From NCBI GenBank assembly GCA_029212785.1, contig JARGOG010000036.1:1-42037 (forward strand): a DNA stretch of 42,037 nucleotides. Reading direction: 5' to 3'. The DNA is from Thalassobaculaceae bacterium. Its GTDB lineage: Bacteria; Pseudomonadota; Alphaproteobacteria; Thalassobaculales; Thalassobaculaceae. Made by a program: the position numbers and the translations under genes. The notes under the pieces were generated by a model. That model was not told the DNA's origin and made no database searches. It saw only the letters and a program-made list of their open reading frames with translations. Shown here piece by piece: positions 22,945 to 32,116 of this stretch (position 1 is the first letter of the stretch; each line of letters starts with the position of its first letter).

Positions 22945-23880
22945 CTAGTGCGAGGACAGGAAGGTGCGGACAGCCGTGATCGTGGCGGCGGGCTGCTCCT
23001 CCATCAGCCAATGACCTGCCCCCGGGATCACCAACTCCGTCACATCGACGGCGGCGTTGCGCATCACGACCGCTTCACTGGCGCCGAAGGAGCGTTCTCC
23101 GCCAACGGCGAGAACCGGCATGGCGATCTTTGTGACGCTGGTTTCCGCGTTGTCGATCGCATCCTGTCGAATGGTGCGAAACTGGGCGAAAGCGGATCGC
23201 ATGGCCCCGGGACGCGCATACAGGGCCGCGTAGTGCTGACGGGTCGCCTCGTCGATCTTCGCCGGGTCGCCGGCGAACTCGTTCCAGAAGCGGTCGAGAT
23301 AGACGCGCTCCCGGCCGGCCACCAGGCGCTCCATGTCAGGCCCTCCGAGATCGAAGTGCCACAGCAGTGAATTGCGGACTATCGTGTCCCACGGCGGTAT
23401 CCCTGGCACCGGCGCGTCCATCACCACGAGCTTATCGGTTTTGTCCGGATACCGGGCGGCATAGGCATAGGCCACCATGGTCCCGATATCGTGGCCGACG
23501 ACCGCGGCGCGATCGAGGCCGAGATGTGTCAGGACAGAGCGGATGTCCGCCGCCTGCGTGCGTTTGTCGTAGCCGTCCTTTGGATATGCGGACAGACCTA
23601 TTCCGCGCAGGTCGGGAACCACGACCGTATGGTCTCTGGCGAGGTCGGCCGCCATCGGCGCCCACATGTCGCCTGTGTCGCCGAAGCCGTGAAGCAGCAC
23701 GACCGCGGGGCCCTGGCCGCCGACCCGGACATGGATGGTCTGGCCGTCGGGTTGTTTGGGCATCTGGATGTCCAACACGCGAAACGACGGCGGGAACGGC
23801 TGTATTTCAGCCGAGGCCGGCGCTGCGAGAAGGAAAATCAAGGTGAATGCACTTGTGGCGTAACGAAACAGCTGGCGCAT
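22945..23880 (-). CDS. Secreted alpha/beta hydrolase, epoxide-hydrolase-like
   Basis: The 311-residue protein has a signal peptide (hydrophobic core about residues 10-20, AxA cleavage near residue 24), so the mature enzyme is periplasmic or exported. The nucleophile elbow reads GHDIG with Asp131, as in epoxide hydrolases and haloalkane dehalogenases, not the Ser of esterases. HGFGDTGDMW forms the oxyanion region, and the late GAGHWLMEEQP supplies the catalytic His. An epoxide hydrolase is more likely than a dehalogenase, because the HGFGDT loop lacks the usual halide-binding Asn/Trp pair. The ATG at 23880 is the only start that includes the signal peptide. It is divergent from ettA. Confidence 0.85.
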   Translation of the reverse strand: MRQLFRYATSAFTLIFLLAAPASAEIQPFPPSFRVLDIQMPKQPDGQTIHVRVGGQGPAVVLLHGFGDTGDMWAPMAADLARDHTVVVPDLRGIGLSAYPKDGYDKRTQAADIRSVLTHLGLDRAAVVGHDIGTMVAYAYAARYPDKTDKLVVMDAPVPGIPPWDTIVRNSLLWHFDLGGPDMERLVAGRERVYLDRFWNEFAGDPAKIDEATRQHYAALYARPGAMRSAFAQFRTIRQDAIDNAETSVTKIAMPVLAVGGERSFGASEAVVMRNAAVDVTELVIPGAGHWLMEEQPAATITAVRTFLSSH

Positions 23881-24081
23881 ATTTCACACCGTTCCGCGGG
23901 GAGGGCGGCCACGTGGCCGTCGCATCCAGTCCCCGCAGGCCATCAGACTGTAGATCTCGGCGGGCCGGCCAACAAGATCGCATCCGGCAGGCGAGCGATG
24001 ACACCCGCATTGCCGCGCCCCCGGCCGATGGGCTAGAACCGGCGCTGATTGATCTCATGCTCCGTCGAAGGATCGTGCCGA

Positions 24082-25764
24082 ATGGCCTCCTATCAGTACA
24101 TCTACGTCATGAACAGCCTCTCCAAGGTTTATCCGGGAGGGCGCGAGGTTCTGAAGGACATACGGCTGTCCTTCCTGCCGGGCGCGAAGATCGGTGTGCT
24201 CGGCGTCAACGGTGCCGGTAAGTCGACCCTGCGGAAGATCATGGCCGGGGTCGATACCGAGTATCAGGGCGAAGCGTGGGCGGCCGATGGGATCAAGGTC
24301 GGCTATCTGTCGCAGGAGCCGCAGCTCGACACCGATACCGATGTGCAGGGCAACGTCATGCGCGGCCTCGGCCCGATCAAGGATCTGGTCGACAAGTTCA
24401 ATGAAGTCTCCATGCGCTTCGGCGAGGAGATGACTGACGACGAGATGAATGCCCTGCTGGCCGAACAGGCCGAGTTGCAGGAGCAGATCGACGCGGCCGA
24501 CGCCTGGGATCTGGATCGTAAGGTCAACATCGCGATGGATGCGCTGCGCTGCCCGCCGGGCGACGCCGACGTGTCCAAGCTGTCGGGCGGTGAACGCCGT
24601 CGGGTGGCGCTGGCCCGCCTGCTGCTGTCGCAGCCCGATATGCTGCTGCTGGACGAGCCCACCAACCATCTGGATGCCGAGTCCGTGGCCTGGCTGCAGC
24701 GCATGCTCGCCGACTACGCCGGCACCGTGGTGACCGTCACCCATGATCGCTATTTCCTCGACCAGGTCGCGGGCTGGATCCTGGAGCTCGACCGCGGCCG
24801 GGGCATCCCCTACGAGGGCAACTACTCCGGCTGGCTTGTGCAGAAGCAGAAGCGGCTCGAGCAGGAAGGTCGTACCGAGGCGGCGCGGATGCGCACCCTC
24901 AACAACGAGCTGGAGTGGATCCAGCAGAGCCCGCGGGCCCGGCAGGCAAAGTCAAAGGCCCGTGTGCAGGCCTATGAGGAACTGCTGGCGCAAAACCGGG
25001 AGAAGGCGCCCGATACCGCCCAGATCGTCATTCCGCCGGGACAGCGTCTCGGCGACGTGGTGATCGAGGCCGAGGGCCTCACCAAGGCGTTCGGCGATCG
25101 GCTGCTGATCGAGGACCTGACCTTCAAGCTGCCGCCGGGTGGTATCGTCGGCGTGATCGGGCCGAACGGCGCCGGCAAGACCACCCTGTTCCGCATGATC
25201 ACCCAGCAGGAGACGCCGGACACCGGCGCCATCCGGATCGGCGAGACGGTCACGCTCGGCTATGTCGATCAGAGTCGCGACAGCCTGGATGCCAGCAAGA
25301 CCGTCTGGGAGGAGATCTCGGACGGGCTCGACGAGATCGATCTCGGCCGGCGCAAGATGCAGAGCCGCGCCTATTGCGGTCAGTTCAACTTCCGCGGCGG
25401 CGACCAGCAGAAGAAGGTCGGTCAGCTTTCCGGCGGTGAGCGCAACCGTGTTCATCTCGCCAAGATGCTGAAATCCGGCGTCAACGTGCTGATGCTCGAC
25501 GAGCCGACCAACGATCTCGACGTCGATACCTTGCGGGCGTTGGAGGAAGGACTTCTGGACTTCGCCGGCTGTGCCGTGGTCATCAGCCATGATCGCTGGT
25601 TCCTGGACCGCATCGCCACTCACATCCTCGCCTTCGAGGGTGACAGCCATGTGGAGTGGTTTGAGGGCAACTTCGAGGCCTATGAGGCCGACAAGAAGCG
25701 CCGTCTCGGCGCCGATGCCGACCAGCCGCACCGCATCCGCTACAAGCCGGTGGTGCGGGCCTAA
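24082..25764 (+). CDS. ettA: Energy-dependent translational throttle protein EttA (ABC-F)
   Basis: The 560-residue soluble ABC-F protein has two ATPase domains and no membrane spans. EttA binds the ribosomal E site and gates the first elongation steps according to ATP/ADP level. Domain 1 has Walker [10 protein letters not shown] (residues 41-49), signature [11 protein letters not shown] and Walker [13 protein letters not shown]. Domain 2 has [22 protein letters not shown] and [10 protein letters not shown]. The interdomain linker has the [16 protein letters not shown] block that identifies EttA. The ATG at 24082 gives an N-terminus aligned with E. coli EttA (about 555 residues) and has GAAGGA upstream; an earlier in-frame start at 24049 has none. 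A bidirectional terminator follows. Confidence 0.94.
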   Translation: MASYQYIYVMNSLSKVYPGGREVLKDIRLSFLPGAKIGVLGVNGAGKSTLRKIMAGVDTEYQGEAWAADGIKVGYLSQEPQLDTDTDVQGNVMRGLGPIKDLVDKFNEVSMRFGEEMTDDEMNALLAEQAELQEQIDAADAWDLDRKVNIAMDALRCPPGDADVSKLSGGERRRVALARLLLSQPDMLLLDEPTNHLDAESVAWLQRMLADYAGTVVTVTHDRYFLDQVAGWILELDRGRGIPYEGNYSGWLVQKQKRLEQEGRTEAARMRTLNNELEWIQQSPRARQAKSKARVQAYEELLAQNREKAPDTAQIVIPPGQRLGDVVIEAEGLTKAFGDRLLIEDLTFKLPPGGIVGVIGPNGAGKTTLFRMITQQETPDTGAIRIGETVTLGYVDQSRDSLDASKTVWEEISDGLDEIDLGRRKMQSRAYCGQFNFRGGDQQKKVGQLSGGERNRVHLAKMLKSGVNVLMLDEPTNDLDVDTLRALEEGLLDFAGCAVVISHDRWFLDRIATHILAFEGDSHVEWFEGNFEAYEADKKRRLGADADQPHRIRYKPVVRA

Positions 25765-25813
25765 CCCGCATCGCGGAATGTCGCGGCATGGCGATGGCGC
25801 CACGTGAAAACCA

Positions 25814-25844
25814 AAAAGGCGGCGGAGATACTCCGTCGCCTTTT
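25814..25844. terminator. Bidirectional intrinsic terminator between ettA and mlaC
   Basis: AAAAGGCGGCGGAG (25814-25827) pairs with CTCCGTCGCCTTTT (25831-25844) in a 14-pair stem (one G-U) around ATA. Flanking A and T runs give a U-tract in both directions. It serves the convergent ettA and mlaC transcripts. Confidence 0.82.
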
Positions 25845-25892
25845 CTCGTTCCGTCGGATGAGGGACCGCAGGAGCGGTGGTCGCAGGAGCGG

Positions 25893-26504
25893 TCAGCCGC
25901 CCGACGATTTCAGGCCGGCCATCTGCCGGGTCAGCGCGTCGATCAGCGCCTGCACCTTGCCGCCATTGCTCTGGATGACCGAGGCGTATTCCTGGCGCTG
26001 GGTGACGCTCATGCTCACCCCTTCGATCACGATATCGACGATCTTCATGGCGCCGTTGGAATCGATCACCCGCCATTCCAGGCGATAATCCTGGTTGCTG
26101 TTGGGGTCGACGATCCGGCTTGAGACGACATTGAACCGGCCGTCCTCGCGCGAGCTGTCGACCACAAGCTTCTGGCCCCTGTAGTCGTCGAAGCGTCGGG
26201 CGTAGGTGTAGACGATATTGTCGGTGAACGCCTTGAGGTAGGCCGCCTGTTCCGCATCCGACGCGACGCGCCAGTAGCGGCCCAGCAGGAAGCGGCCAAT
26301 CGCCGGCATGTCGAAATACGTTTCGACCAGATCGCCGAACGCCTGACGCCGCTCCTCGGCCGCCAAACTCTTGTCGGAGACCAAGCTGATCGCCTTGCCG
26401 GCGAACTCCTCGACAAACGCGCCCGGCTCGGGCGCGGACCGTGCCTGACCGGCCGGCATGGCAATCAGAAGAACTAGAATAAATGCTCGAAAAATACTGC
26501 CCAT
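25893..26504 (-). CDS. mlaC: MlaC-family phospholipid-binding protein
   Basis: The 203-residue periplasmic protein belongs to the MlaC/Ttg2D family, which ferries phospholipids between the outer-membrane MlaA complex and the inner-membrane MlaFEDB transporter. A signal peptide covers residues 1-24 (cleavage after QARSA). The mature part has the RFLLGRYWRVASDAEQAAYLKAF helix and the strand block VVSSRIVDPNSNQDYRLEWRV, both standard. GAGGA lies seven bases before the ATG. mlaA is upstream on the same strand with 78 bases between, so the pair is probably an operon. The mlaFED transporter genes are not in this window. Confidence 0.9.
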   Translation of the reverse strand: MGSIFRAFILVLLIAMPAGQARSAPEPGAFVEEFAGKAISLVSDKSLAAEERRQAFGDLVETYFDMPAIGRFLLGRYWRVASDAEQAAYLKAFTDNIVYTYARRFDDYRGQKLVVDSSREDGRFNVVSSRIVDPNSNQDYRLEWRVIDSNGAMKIVDIVIEGVSMSVTQRQEYASVIQSNGGKVQALIDALTRQMAGLKSSGG

Positions 26505-26582
26505 TTACCGATCCTCGCTCGTCAATCGAGTTTCTGCCAGGGTGTCAGCGTTGCTATGAACGTCGTTACCCAGCCCGCAATG

Positions 26583-27380
26583 TCAATCGGAGGAGCGTTT
26601 GCCGCTTTGCTCGATGGGTGCGTTGGTTGGCTGGAATTCCTCGAACTCCCCCGACGATTCCGCGCCTGAAGCGCTTGCGGAGGCAGGAGTGTTGTTACGG
26701 ATCAGCGCTTCGCGGCGCTGCTTGTAGATGGTGCGGACGCGGGCGTAGTAGTCGACCGACGTCGCCTTCAGGTCGTTGATATGGGCGAAGTTCTGCGCCC
26801 GGAAATCGACCGCGCCGACGACCTTGCGGGCAATCTGGTAACGGAACCGCGCATCCTCGTCGCCGCCGATGTAGTTGATCGGATCCATGAAGTAGTCGGC
26901 GACCAGACCGGTCGTGTCGCGCAGGTTCGACGGGCCGATCAGCGGCAGCACGAGATACGGGCCGTCATCCGCGCCCCACACGGCGAGTGTCTGTCCGAAA
27001 TCTTCCGGCCGACGCTCAAGACCGAGCCCGGTGGCGTTGTCGACCAGACCGAACATCGGGGAATTCGCCACGAAGCGGGACGCATTATGCTCCAGACCTT
27101 CGAGGTCACCCTGCAGCGCGCTGTTGGCGATGTAGAGCGGGGAGCTCAGCCAGTCCAGGAAGTTCCGGACGACCTCACGGATCGGAGCCGGGATCACTTC
27201 CTTGTAAACGTAGGCCGTCGGCTGCAGCACCATGGTGTCGACAGCGTCGTTCATCGCAAAGACAAGACGGTTCGCCGGCTCGATGGGGTCATAGACCGCA
27301 CCATCGCCTTGCTCGCCCTGCGACGCGCAGCCGGCAAGCATGAACAGCGCCAAAGAGGTTCCGATCGCTACCCGACGCAT
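26583..27380 (-). CDS. mlaA: MlaA-family outer-membrane lipoprotein (VacJ)
   Basis: The 265-residue lipoprotein has a lipobox LAGC with the acylated Cys18. MlaA sits with porins in the outer membrane and removes misplaced phospholipids from its outer leaflet. The family signatures are YDPIEPANRLVFAMNDAVD, the IREVVRNFLDWLSSPLYIANSALQ region (residues ~65-90), and GDDGPYLVLPLIGPSNLRD-type glycine-rich motif (here ADDGPYLVLPL). The last 40 residues are Ser/Glu-rich and poorly ordered. AAAGGG lies upstream of the ATG at 27380, with an AT-rich stretch (about 27430-27500) that probably holds the promoter. mlaC follows. Confidence 0.93.
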   Translation of the reverse strand: MRRVAIGTSLALFMLAGCASQGEQGDGAVYDPIEPANRLVFAMNDAVDTMVLQPTAYVYKEVIPAPIREVVRNFLDWLSSPLYIANSALQGDLEGLEHNASRFVANSPMFGLVDNATGLGLERRPEDFGQTLAVWGADDGPYLVLPLIGPSNLRDTTGLVADYFMDPINYIGGDEDARFRYQIARKVVGAVDFRAQNFAHINDLKATSVDYYARVRTIYKQRREALIRNNTPASASASGAESSGEFEEFQPTNAPIEQSGKRSSD

Positions 27381-27597
27381 CGAGGCCTAGCCCTTTCAAT
27401 CCGCGCGACCAAGATTCGCGCCCATCAACACTGCAGGCGAACCTTAGTCGTCACTATCGAATTCGACGCGACGGCTCCCAGCAACGTATAAATCGAGTAT
27501 CACAAGGCGAATTGATTGACCAGTCTGAGCCATGGTCAGGCTCAGCCTTGAGCCGCGGTGTTGCAGAAATGTCGCGGTTAACGCGGGGGCGTGTGAC

Positions 27598-29346
27598 TTA
27601 CCGCACGCGGCGCGCCAGCCCATGCGCTTTGCGCTGCCATTCGACTGCGCCGACCGCGCGATAAAGGCGTCCGGCTTGCACTAAAAGTGCAGCGGCCGTG
27701 GCGTTGTCGCTGTTCACCGCGAGCAGTCCGATCTGCAGTGCGGCGTCCGCTTCCGACAGCCGGTCGCCGATGCTCTGGAACAGAACCCGCGCTTCGGCAT
27801 AGGCCTGCTGGGCCTGCTGAAGACGGCCCTGGGCGGACTCCAGATCGCCGATCGCCCGGATCGCCGTGCCTTCGCCATGCGGATCCTGGAGCTTGGAATA
27901 CATGCCGCGTACCTGGGCATAGTTCACGCGCGCCCGATCGAAATTCTCCATCAGCATGTCGAGCTGGCCGAGATCCATGAGGGCCTGCGCCGCGTCCCGG
28001 GCGCCGCCGGCATTCTGATAGTGGCCATAGGCCTCTTTCATAACCTCGCGCGCGGAGCGCTTCTGATCCCGGGCGACATCCACATGGCCGCGTCCCTTTT
28101 GGGCATCGGCCAGAATGAGCAGATCGTTGGAGCTCTTCGACTGCGCGATCACCCGATCGAACAGGCCGCGGGCCTCCTCCAGGTTCCCGGCCATGCGCTC
28201 CAACTCGCCCAAGCCGATCATGATCCGGTTCTCATTGTCCCGTTCGCCCGACTCCACGAACAGGTTGCGCGCGCCGTTGCCATTGGCGCGCGCCCAGTCG
28301 AAACGGATGCGGGCTCGGCGGATGTCGCCGCGCCCTGCGATCAATTCGCTGTTGCCGATTCGGCGCCCGGCCTGCTTGAAGCGGGTGCATGCCTCCAAGG
28401 CTGTCTCGCGGGCATCGGTCCCGCGCTGCATGCGCCGGTAGGCGTCGGACAGGCAGAGCCGGACCATGCCCTCGCCGACATAGTCGCCGGTACGCCGGTA
28501 CAGGGACAGGGCCCGTTCGAACCGGTTCTGGGCCTCCGCGCTGTTACGCTCCAGTCGGAAGACCTCTCCGCGGGCGTAGAGCGCATGCGCTTCGCCGATC
28601 CGGTCGCCGACCTGACTGAACAGGAACCGGGCCTGGTCCAGATGGTTGCCGCCTTCCTCGTGCTTGGTGACCCGCACACAGGCTTCGCCGAGACCGAGAA
28701 GGGCCGCGGCCTCGCCGAACCGATCGGTGTCGGCGGAGAAAGCGCGGCGCGCATCGTCGAACCGCTGACGGGCCGCCTCGTAGCTGCGCTGCTGCAGGTT
28801 CATCATGCCGAGGCCGACCAGCGCGCGCCCCTCGCTGCGGATATCCTTGTCTTCCTTGGCCGCGCTGTCGGCCTCCAGGTAATATTTCTCGGCCGCTCCG
28901 AAATCGCCGGACTCCGAGGCCAGGTCGCCCTGGCTGAGCTTGACCAGCAATTCGCCGGCCTTGTCCTTGGCCTCGCGGAACAGGGCCGACGCCTCGGAGA
29001 AGTTCTTGCGTGCATCCTCGGGCAGGCCACCGATCCTGAAGCCTTCCCCCTGCGCCCAGAGCCGGCCGGCGGTCGCCGCCGGTCCGGTGGAGAGCACGCC
29101 GCCCGATCTCATTGCCTGGACGCCGCCGGAGCGCTTGATCCCGCGGCTGACCCACCAGTCGACGGTCATCACGCAGACCCCGACAAGGACCACGGTGAGC
29201 GCGAACATGTGCTGGAAATTGATCCGGTTGTCGGCGGTGAAGATGTAGCTCGTGCCGGCGGCGAGCAGCGTCAGGGTGATCATCACCAATCGGCGACGGA
29301 GAGCCCCCAGGTTCCCGCGCCGGCGGGCACTGTCGATCGCTCTCAC
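27598..29346 (-). CDS. Membrane-anchored tetratricopeptide-repeat protein
   Basis: The 582-residue protein begins with two hydrophobic spans (about residues 20-36 and 47-66) that would anchor it in the inner membrane, followed by some 500 residues of TPR-like helices spaced by 36-40 residues. Repeats such as GDFGAAEKYYLEADSAAKE, SYEAARQRFDDARRAF, NSAEAQNRFERALSLYR and NFDRARVNYAQVRGMY are clear. TPR arrays bind proteins; none of the repeats carries enzymatic residues. GTG at 29346 is taken as the start because AGGGA lies nine bases upstream and it includes the first span; the next in-frame ATG (residue 22) would trim it. The partner is unknown. The gene stands alone between mlaA and a transporter gene. 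Confidence 0.8.
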   Translation of the reverse strand: MRAIDSARRRGNLGALRRRLVMITLTLLAAGTSYIFTADNRINFQHMFALTVVLVGVCVMTVDWWVSRGIKRSGGVQAMRSGGVLSTGPAATAGRLWAQGEGFRIGGLPEDARKNFSEASALFREAKDKAGELLVKLSQGDLASESGDFGAAEKYYLEADSAAKEDKDIRSEGRALVGLGMMNLQQRSYEAARQRFDDARRAFSADTDRFGEAAALLGLGEACVRVTKHEEGGNHLDQARFLFSQVGDRIGEAHALYARGEVFRLERNSAEAQNRFERALSLYRRTGDYVGEGMVRLCLSDAYRRMQRGTDARETALEACTRFKQAGRRIGNSELIAGRGDIRRARIRFDWARANGNGARNLFVESGERDNENRIMIGLGELERMAGNLEEARGLFDRVIAQSKSSNDLLILADAQKGRGHVDVARDQKRSAREVMKEAYGHYQNAGGARDAAQALMDLGQLDMLMENFDRARVNYAQVRGMYSKLQDPHGEGTAIRAIGDLESAQGRLQQAQQAYAEARVLFQSIGDRLSEADAALQIGLLAVNSDNATAAALLVQAGRLYRAVGAVEWQRKAHGLARRVR

Positions 29347-29500
29347 ACTATGATGTCCCTGTCGTTAAGCGCCGCTTACCGGGCGAATCGCTGGTGTCCA
29401 GGCTGTGCCGAACCCTTGTATTGGCACTGGAAACGACCTCCTGGCAGCTTCCGACGGATTATCGCCGATTTCCGGCTCAAATCCAAACGTGACGGCCCGG

Positions 29501-30433
29501 TTACTTGCCGAACTTGCGGTACACCGGTCGTAACAGGGCGGGCAGCAGATAGATCGGGAACTGCAGGATCGCGAGGTAGAGAAAGGCATCCGGATGGAAC
29601 GCCGCCGGTGCGGCGCCCAGTACGATCGCCATGTTCCGGTTGCCCGAGATCAGCGCCACTGTCGTCGCCGTGCGCCGGCCGGCAGGCAGGAACAGCACGA
29701 AACCGATCAGCTGCAGAATAAGACTGACCGCGAACACCAGGGCGAGGAGCCCGGCGACCTTGGCCGGATTCGCGAGCGCCGCACCCGTCACTCCGTCCAT
29801 GACCGCCACCGCGAAGACCAGCATGATCAGCACGAAGCCGCCATCGATCGCGGCGGAGTGCTTCTGAATCCGGGCCGCGCCGGCGACCATGCGGATAGCG
29901 GCCGCGGCGATTCCGGCCAGCACCAGCATGGCTGTCAGCCGCAGCATCAGTTCGCCGACGCCGATATGCAGGTCGAGCCCGATCAGGCTGAGCACCAGTG
30001 GTGGCAGGGTCAGCGGCATCAGCAGTCCGCCCAGGGTCATCGCCATGAGCGACAGGGCGCCATCCAGCCCGAGGATGGTTGCCAGCGCAGTCACCGAGAC
30101 CAGGGGTGGCGAGGCGGTCCAGACCACGACGGCCACGGCCACGCCGGCTCCGAACCAGCTTTCGAGGTCGAGCAGCGCCACGCCGGCCTGGCCGATCGCC
30201 GGGGAGACCAGCAGCACGAATCCGACGACCGGCAGAACCCGCCCCGGACTGCGCGCCGCCGCCAGGACGGCCGATGGCTGCAGGCGCAGCAGCGAGAACA
30301 CGAGCATCACGATGATCGTCGGCACCAGAAGCGGGCGCGCGAGGGTCGCGAGATCGGGCAGGGCGAGGCCGAGAAACACGCCGACGGCCAGCAGCGCCGT
30401 CGCATGTTTGCCCATCCAGGCAAGGGCGGTCAT
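29501..30433 (-). CDS. BASS/SBF-like membrane transporter
   Basis: The 310-residue protein has about nine or ten hydrophobic spans and little else. The TASPPLVSVTALATILGLDGALSL stretch (around residues 105-130) and SGNRNMAIVLG (about residue 265) correspond to the two conserved unwound-helix regions of the bile acid:Na+ symporter superfamily, which binds organic anions. The exact substrate cannot be read from sequence. Starting at 30433, the protein begins MTALAWMGKH just before the first span; longer readings run antisense through the divergent thioesterase gene. The Shine-Dalgarno is weak. Only 48 bases separate it from the divergent thioesterase start, so promoters must overlap. Confidence 0.68.
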   Translation of the reverse strand: MTALAWMGKHATALLAVGVFLGLALPDLATLARPLLVPTIIVMLVFSLLRLQPSAVLAAARSPGRVLPVVGFVLLVSPAIGQAGVALLDLESWFGAGVAVAVVVWTASPPLVSVTALATILGLDGALSLMAMTLGGLLMPLTLPPLVLSLIGLDLHIGVGELMLRLTAMLVLAGIAAAAIRMVAGAARIQKHSAAIDGGFVLIMLVFAVAVMDGVTGAALANPAKVAGLLALVFAVSLILQLIGFVLFLPAGRRTATTVALISGNRNMAIVLGAAPAAFHPDAFLYLAILQFPIYLLPALLRPVYRKFGK

Positions 30434-30481
30434 GATCCGCTGCGCGAGCGAGAGAAGAAATCGGGACTTTTGGAGCAGGGC

Positions 30482-30967
30482 ATGAACGACGCGGGATGGT
30501 TCGATTCGGGGACGACCAAAGTGCGCCCAGACTGGATCGACTACAATGGCCACATGAATGTCGGTTACTATCTGGTCGCGTTCGATATTGCGACCGAGGA
30601 AGTGTGCGTTCATCTGGGCGTGGGCGAAGCCTATCGCCGGGCCAACGACGCGTCGATCTTCGTGCTGGAGGCGCATGTGACCTATGACCGCGAGGTGATC
30701 GAAGGCGCCCCGCTGGCCTTCCGGTCGCGGATCGTCGATCGCGACGCGAAACGGTTTCATCTGATCCATCACATGTACCATGCTGAAGACGGGTTTCTGG
30801 CCGCGACCAACGAGTTGATGTGCATGCATATGGATCTGACGACGAAGCGCTCTGCGCCGTTGCCGGATCAGGCCGCGGCGCGCCTGGACACGCTCTTCGA
30901 GGCGCATCAGGCAGCCGGTGAGCTGGACGGCGTCGGCCGCAAGATCGGGATCCGGCGCAAGACCTGA
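30482..30967 (+). CDS. Hotdog-fold acyl-CoA thioesterase family protein
   Basis: The 161-residue protein has the single hotdog domain of 4-hydroxybenzoyl-CoA thioesterase-like enzymes. The active-site segment DYNGHMNVGYY at the start of the long central helix contains the conserved Asp, Asn, His and Asn. The following VLEAHVTYDREVIEGAPLAF and FHLIHHMYHAEDG strands complete the fold. Such enzymes release free acids from CoA esters; related domains are fused to carnitine dehydrogenase in rhizobia. GGAG lies seven bases before the ATG at 30482. A diguanylate cyclase gene follows 59 bases later on the same strand; a functional link is not implied. Confidence 0.85.
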   Translation: MNDAGWFDSGTTKVRPDWIDYNGHMNVGYYLVAFDIATEEVCVHLGVGEAYRRANDASIFVLEAHVTYDREVIEGAPLAFRSRIVDRDAKRFHLIHHMYHAEDGFLAATNELMCMHMDLTTKRSAPLPDQAAARLDTLFEAHQAAGELDGVGRKIGIRRKT

Positions 30968-31026
30968 GGGTACCGGCCACAGACCCAGGGGCCGTGGGCA
31001 CCGGGACAGCGATGCGGAAGGGAACG

Positions 31027-32088
31027 ATGCAGCAGCCCGTCAAACCTGCCGAGGAGAAGGTGCCGGACAGCTCCGCAATGGCGGCGGCGCGTGACGCTGC
31101 CATCGCCGCGCTGGATCTGATGGTCCGCCACGACATTCCACCGATTCCGGAGAACTTTGCCGTTTGGTTCGCCTACGCGACCGGCGGTGTGGGCAATCTG
31201 CGGCGCACGATCGACGTGCTGCTGACCAGCGGACGCGGCATCGACGAGGGGCAGGTCGCGGAACTGTTCGAACGCTTCATCCTGCCCGGCTATCGAGCCC
31301 AGGCGGTCGAGGACATCGCCGAGAATCTCGACGACGTCACCGATGGGCTGGCCCGCAGCCTGGACAAGGCCGGTGCCGGGGCCAGCAGTTTCGGGCGGGT
31401 GCTGTCGACGGCCACCAGCGCGCTCGCGTCTGCTGGAGGTGGGGAGGAAATCCGAACACTGATCGACACCCTGCGTCAGGAGACCGAGTCGGCGCGCAAC
31501 AGCAACGAGGCCCTGCGCGCCGAGCTTGCCAACACCACCGGCGAGATCGCCGCCCTGCGCCAGAAGCTCGAGGAGACGCGCGCGGAGGCGATGACCGACG
31601 GTCTGACCGGCATCGCCAACCGCAAGCGGTTCGATGTCGTGCTGCGGGAAACCGCCGGCGCTGCGATGGAGACCGGCACGACGATGACGCTGCTGATGCT
31701 CGACATCGATCACTTCAAGCAGTTCAACGATACCCACGGCCATATCGTCGGTGACCAGGTGCTGCGGCTGGTCGGCCGGACCCTGACCGAATGCGTGCGC
31801 GAGAGCGACATTCCGGCCCGCTTCGGCGGCGAGGAATTTGCAGTCGTGCTGCCGGAGACCGAGCTCGAGGATGCGCGGGTGATGGCGGAACGGATCCGCA
31901 AGCGGCTCAACCAGAAGCGCGTCACCCGGCGCACCAGCGGCGAGGATATCGGCGTGGTCACGATCTCCATCGGTGCCGCGCGATACGAGTACGGCGAGCC
32001 GATGGCGGCTCTGGTCGCCCGCGCCGACCTCGCCCTCTACCGAGCGAAGCAGAAAGGCCGCAATCGGGTCATGATCCAGGGCGAGTGA
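31027..32088 (+). CDS. Diguanylate cyclase (GGDEF protein)
   Basis: The 353-residue soluble protein makes cyclic di-GMP from two GTP. The C-terminal GGDEF domain (about residues 190-350) has LTDGLTGIANRKRFD-type entry (seen as DGLTGIANRKRFD), LMLDIDHFKQFNDTHGH and the active site RFGGEEFAVVLPE. The inhibitory I-site RESD lies exactly five residues before GGEEF, so product feedback is expected. The N-terminal half (ALDLMVRHDIPPIPENFAVWFAYATG) is a helical module common in alphaproteobacterial cyclases, followed by a coiled coil (about residues 140-185) that could drive dimerisation. GGAAGG lies five bases before the ATG at 31027; earlier in-frame ATGs at 30994 and 31012 lack this. Confidence 0.91.
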   Translation: MQQPVKPAEEKVPDSSAMAAARDAAIAALDLMVRHDIPPIPENFAVWFAYATGGVGNLRRTIDVLLTSGRGIDEGQVAELFERFILPGYRAQAVEDIAENLDDVTDGLARSLDKAGAGASSFGRVLSTATSALASAGGGEEIRTLIDTLRQETESARNSNEALRAELANTTGEIAALRQKLEETRAEAMTDGLTGIANRKRFDVVLRETAGAAMETGTTMTLLMLDIDHFKQFNDTHGHIVGDQVLRLVGRTLTECVRESDIPARFGGEEFAVVLPETELEDARVMAERIRKRLNQKRVTRRTSGEDIGVVTISIGAARYEYGEPMAALVARADLALYRAKQKGRNRVMIQGE

Positions 32089-32116
32089 CCCGCCCTGGCG
32101 TCCGATGCCGGGCCGC

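Noticed and set aside
27877-29721. A 614-codon open frame antisense to the membrane TPR gene
   Set aside because: Same GC-driven effect; the minus strand shows clear TPR repeats and membrane spans, and this frame has no recognisable domain.
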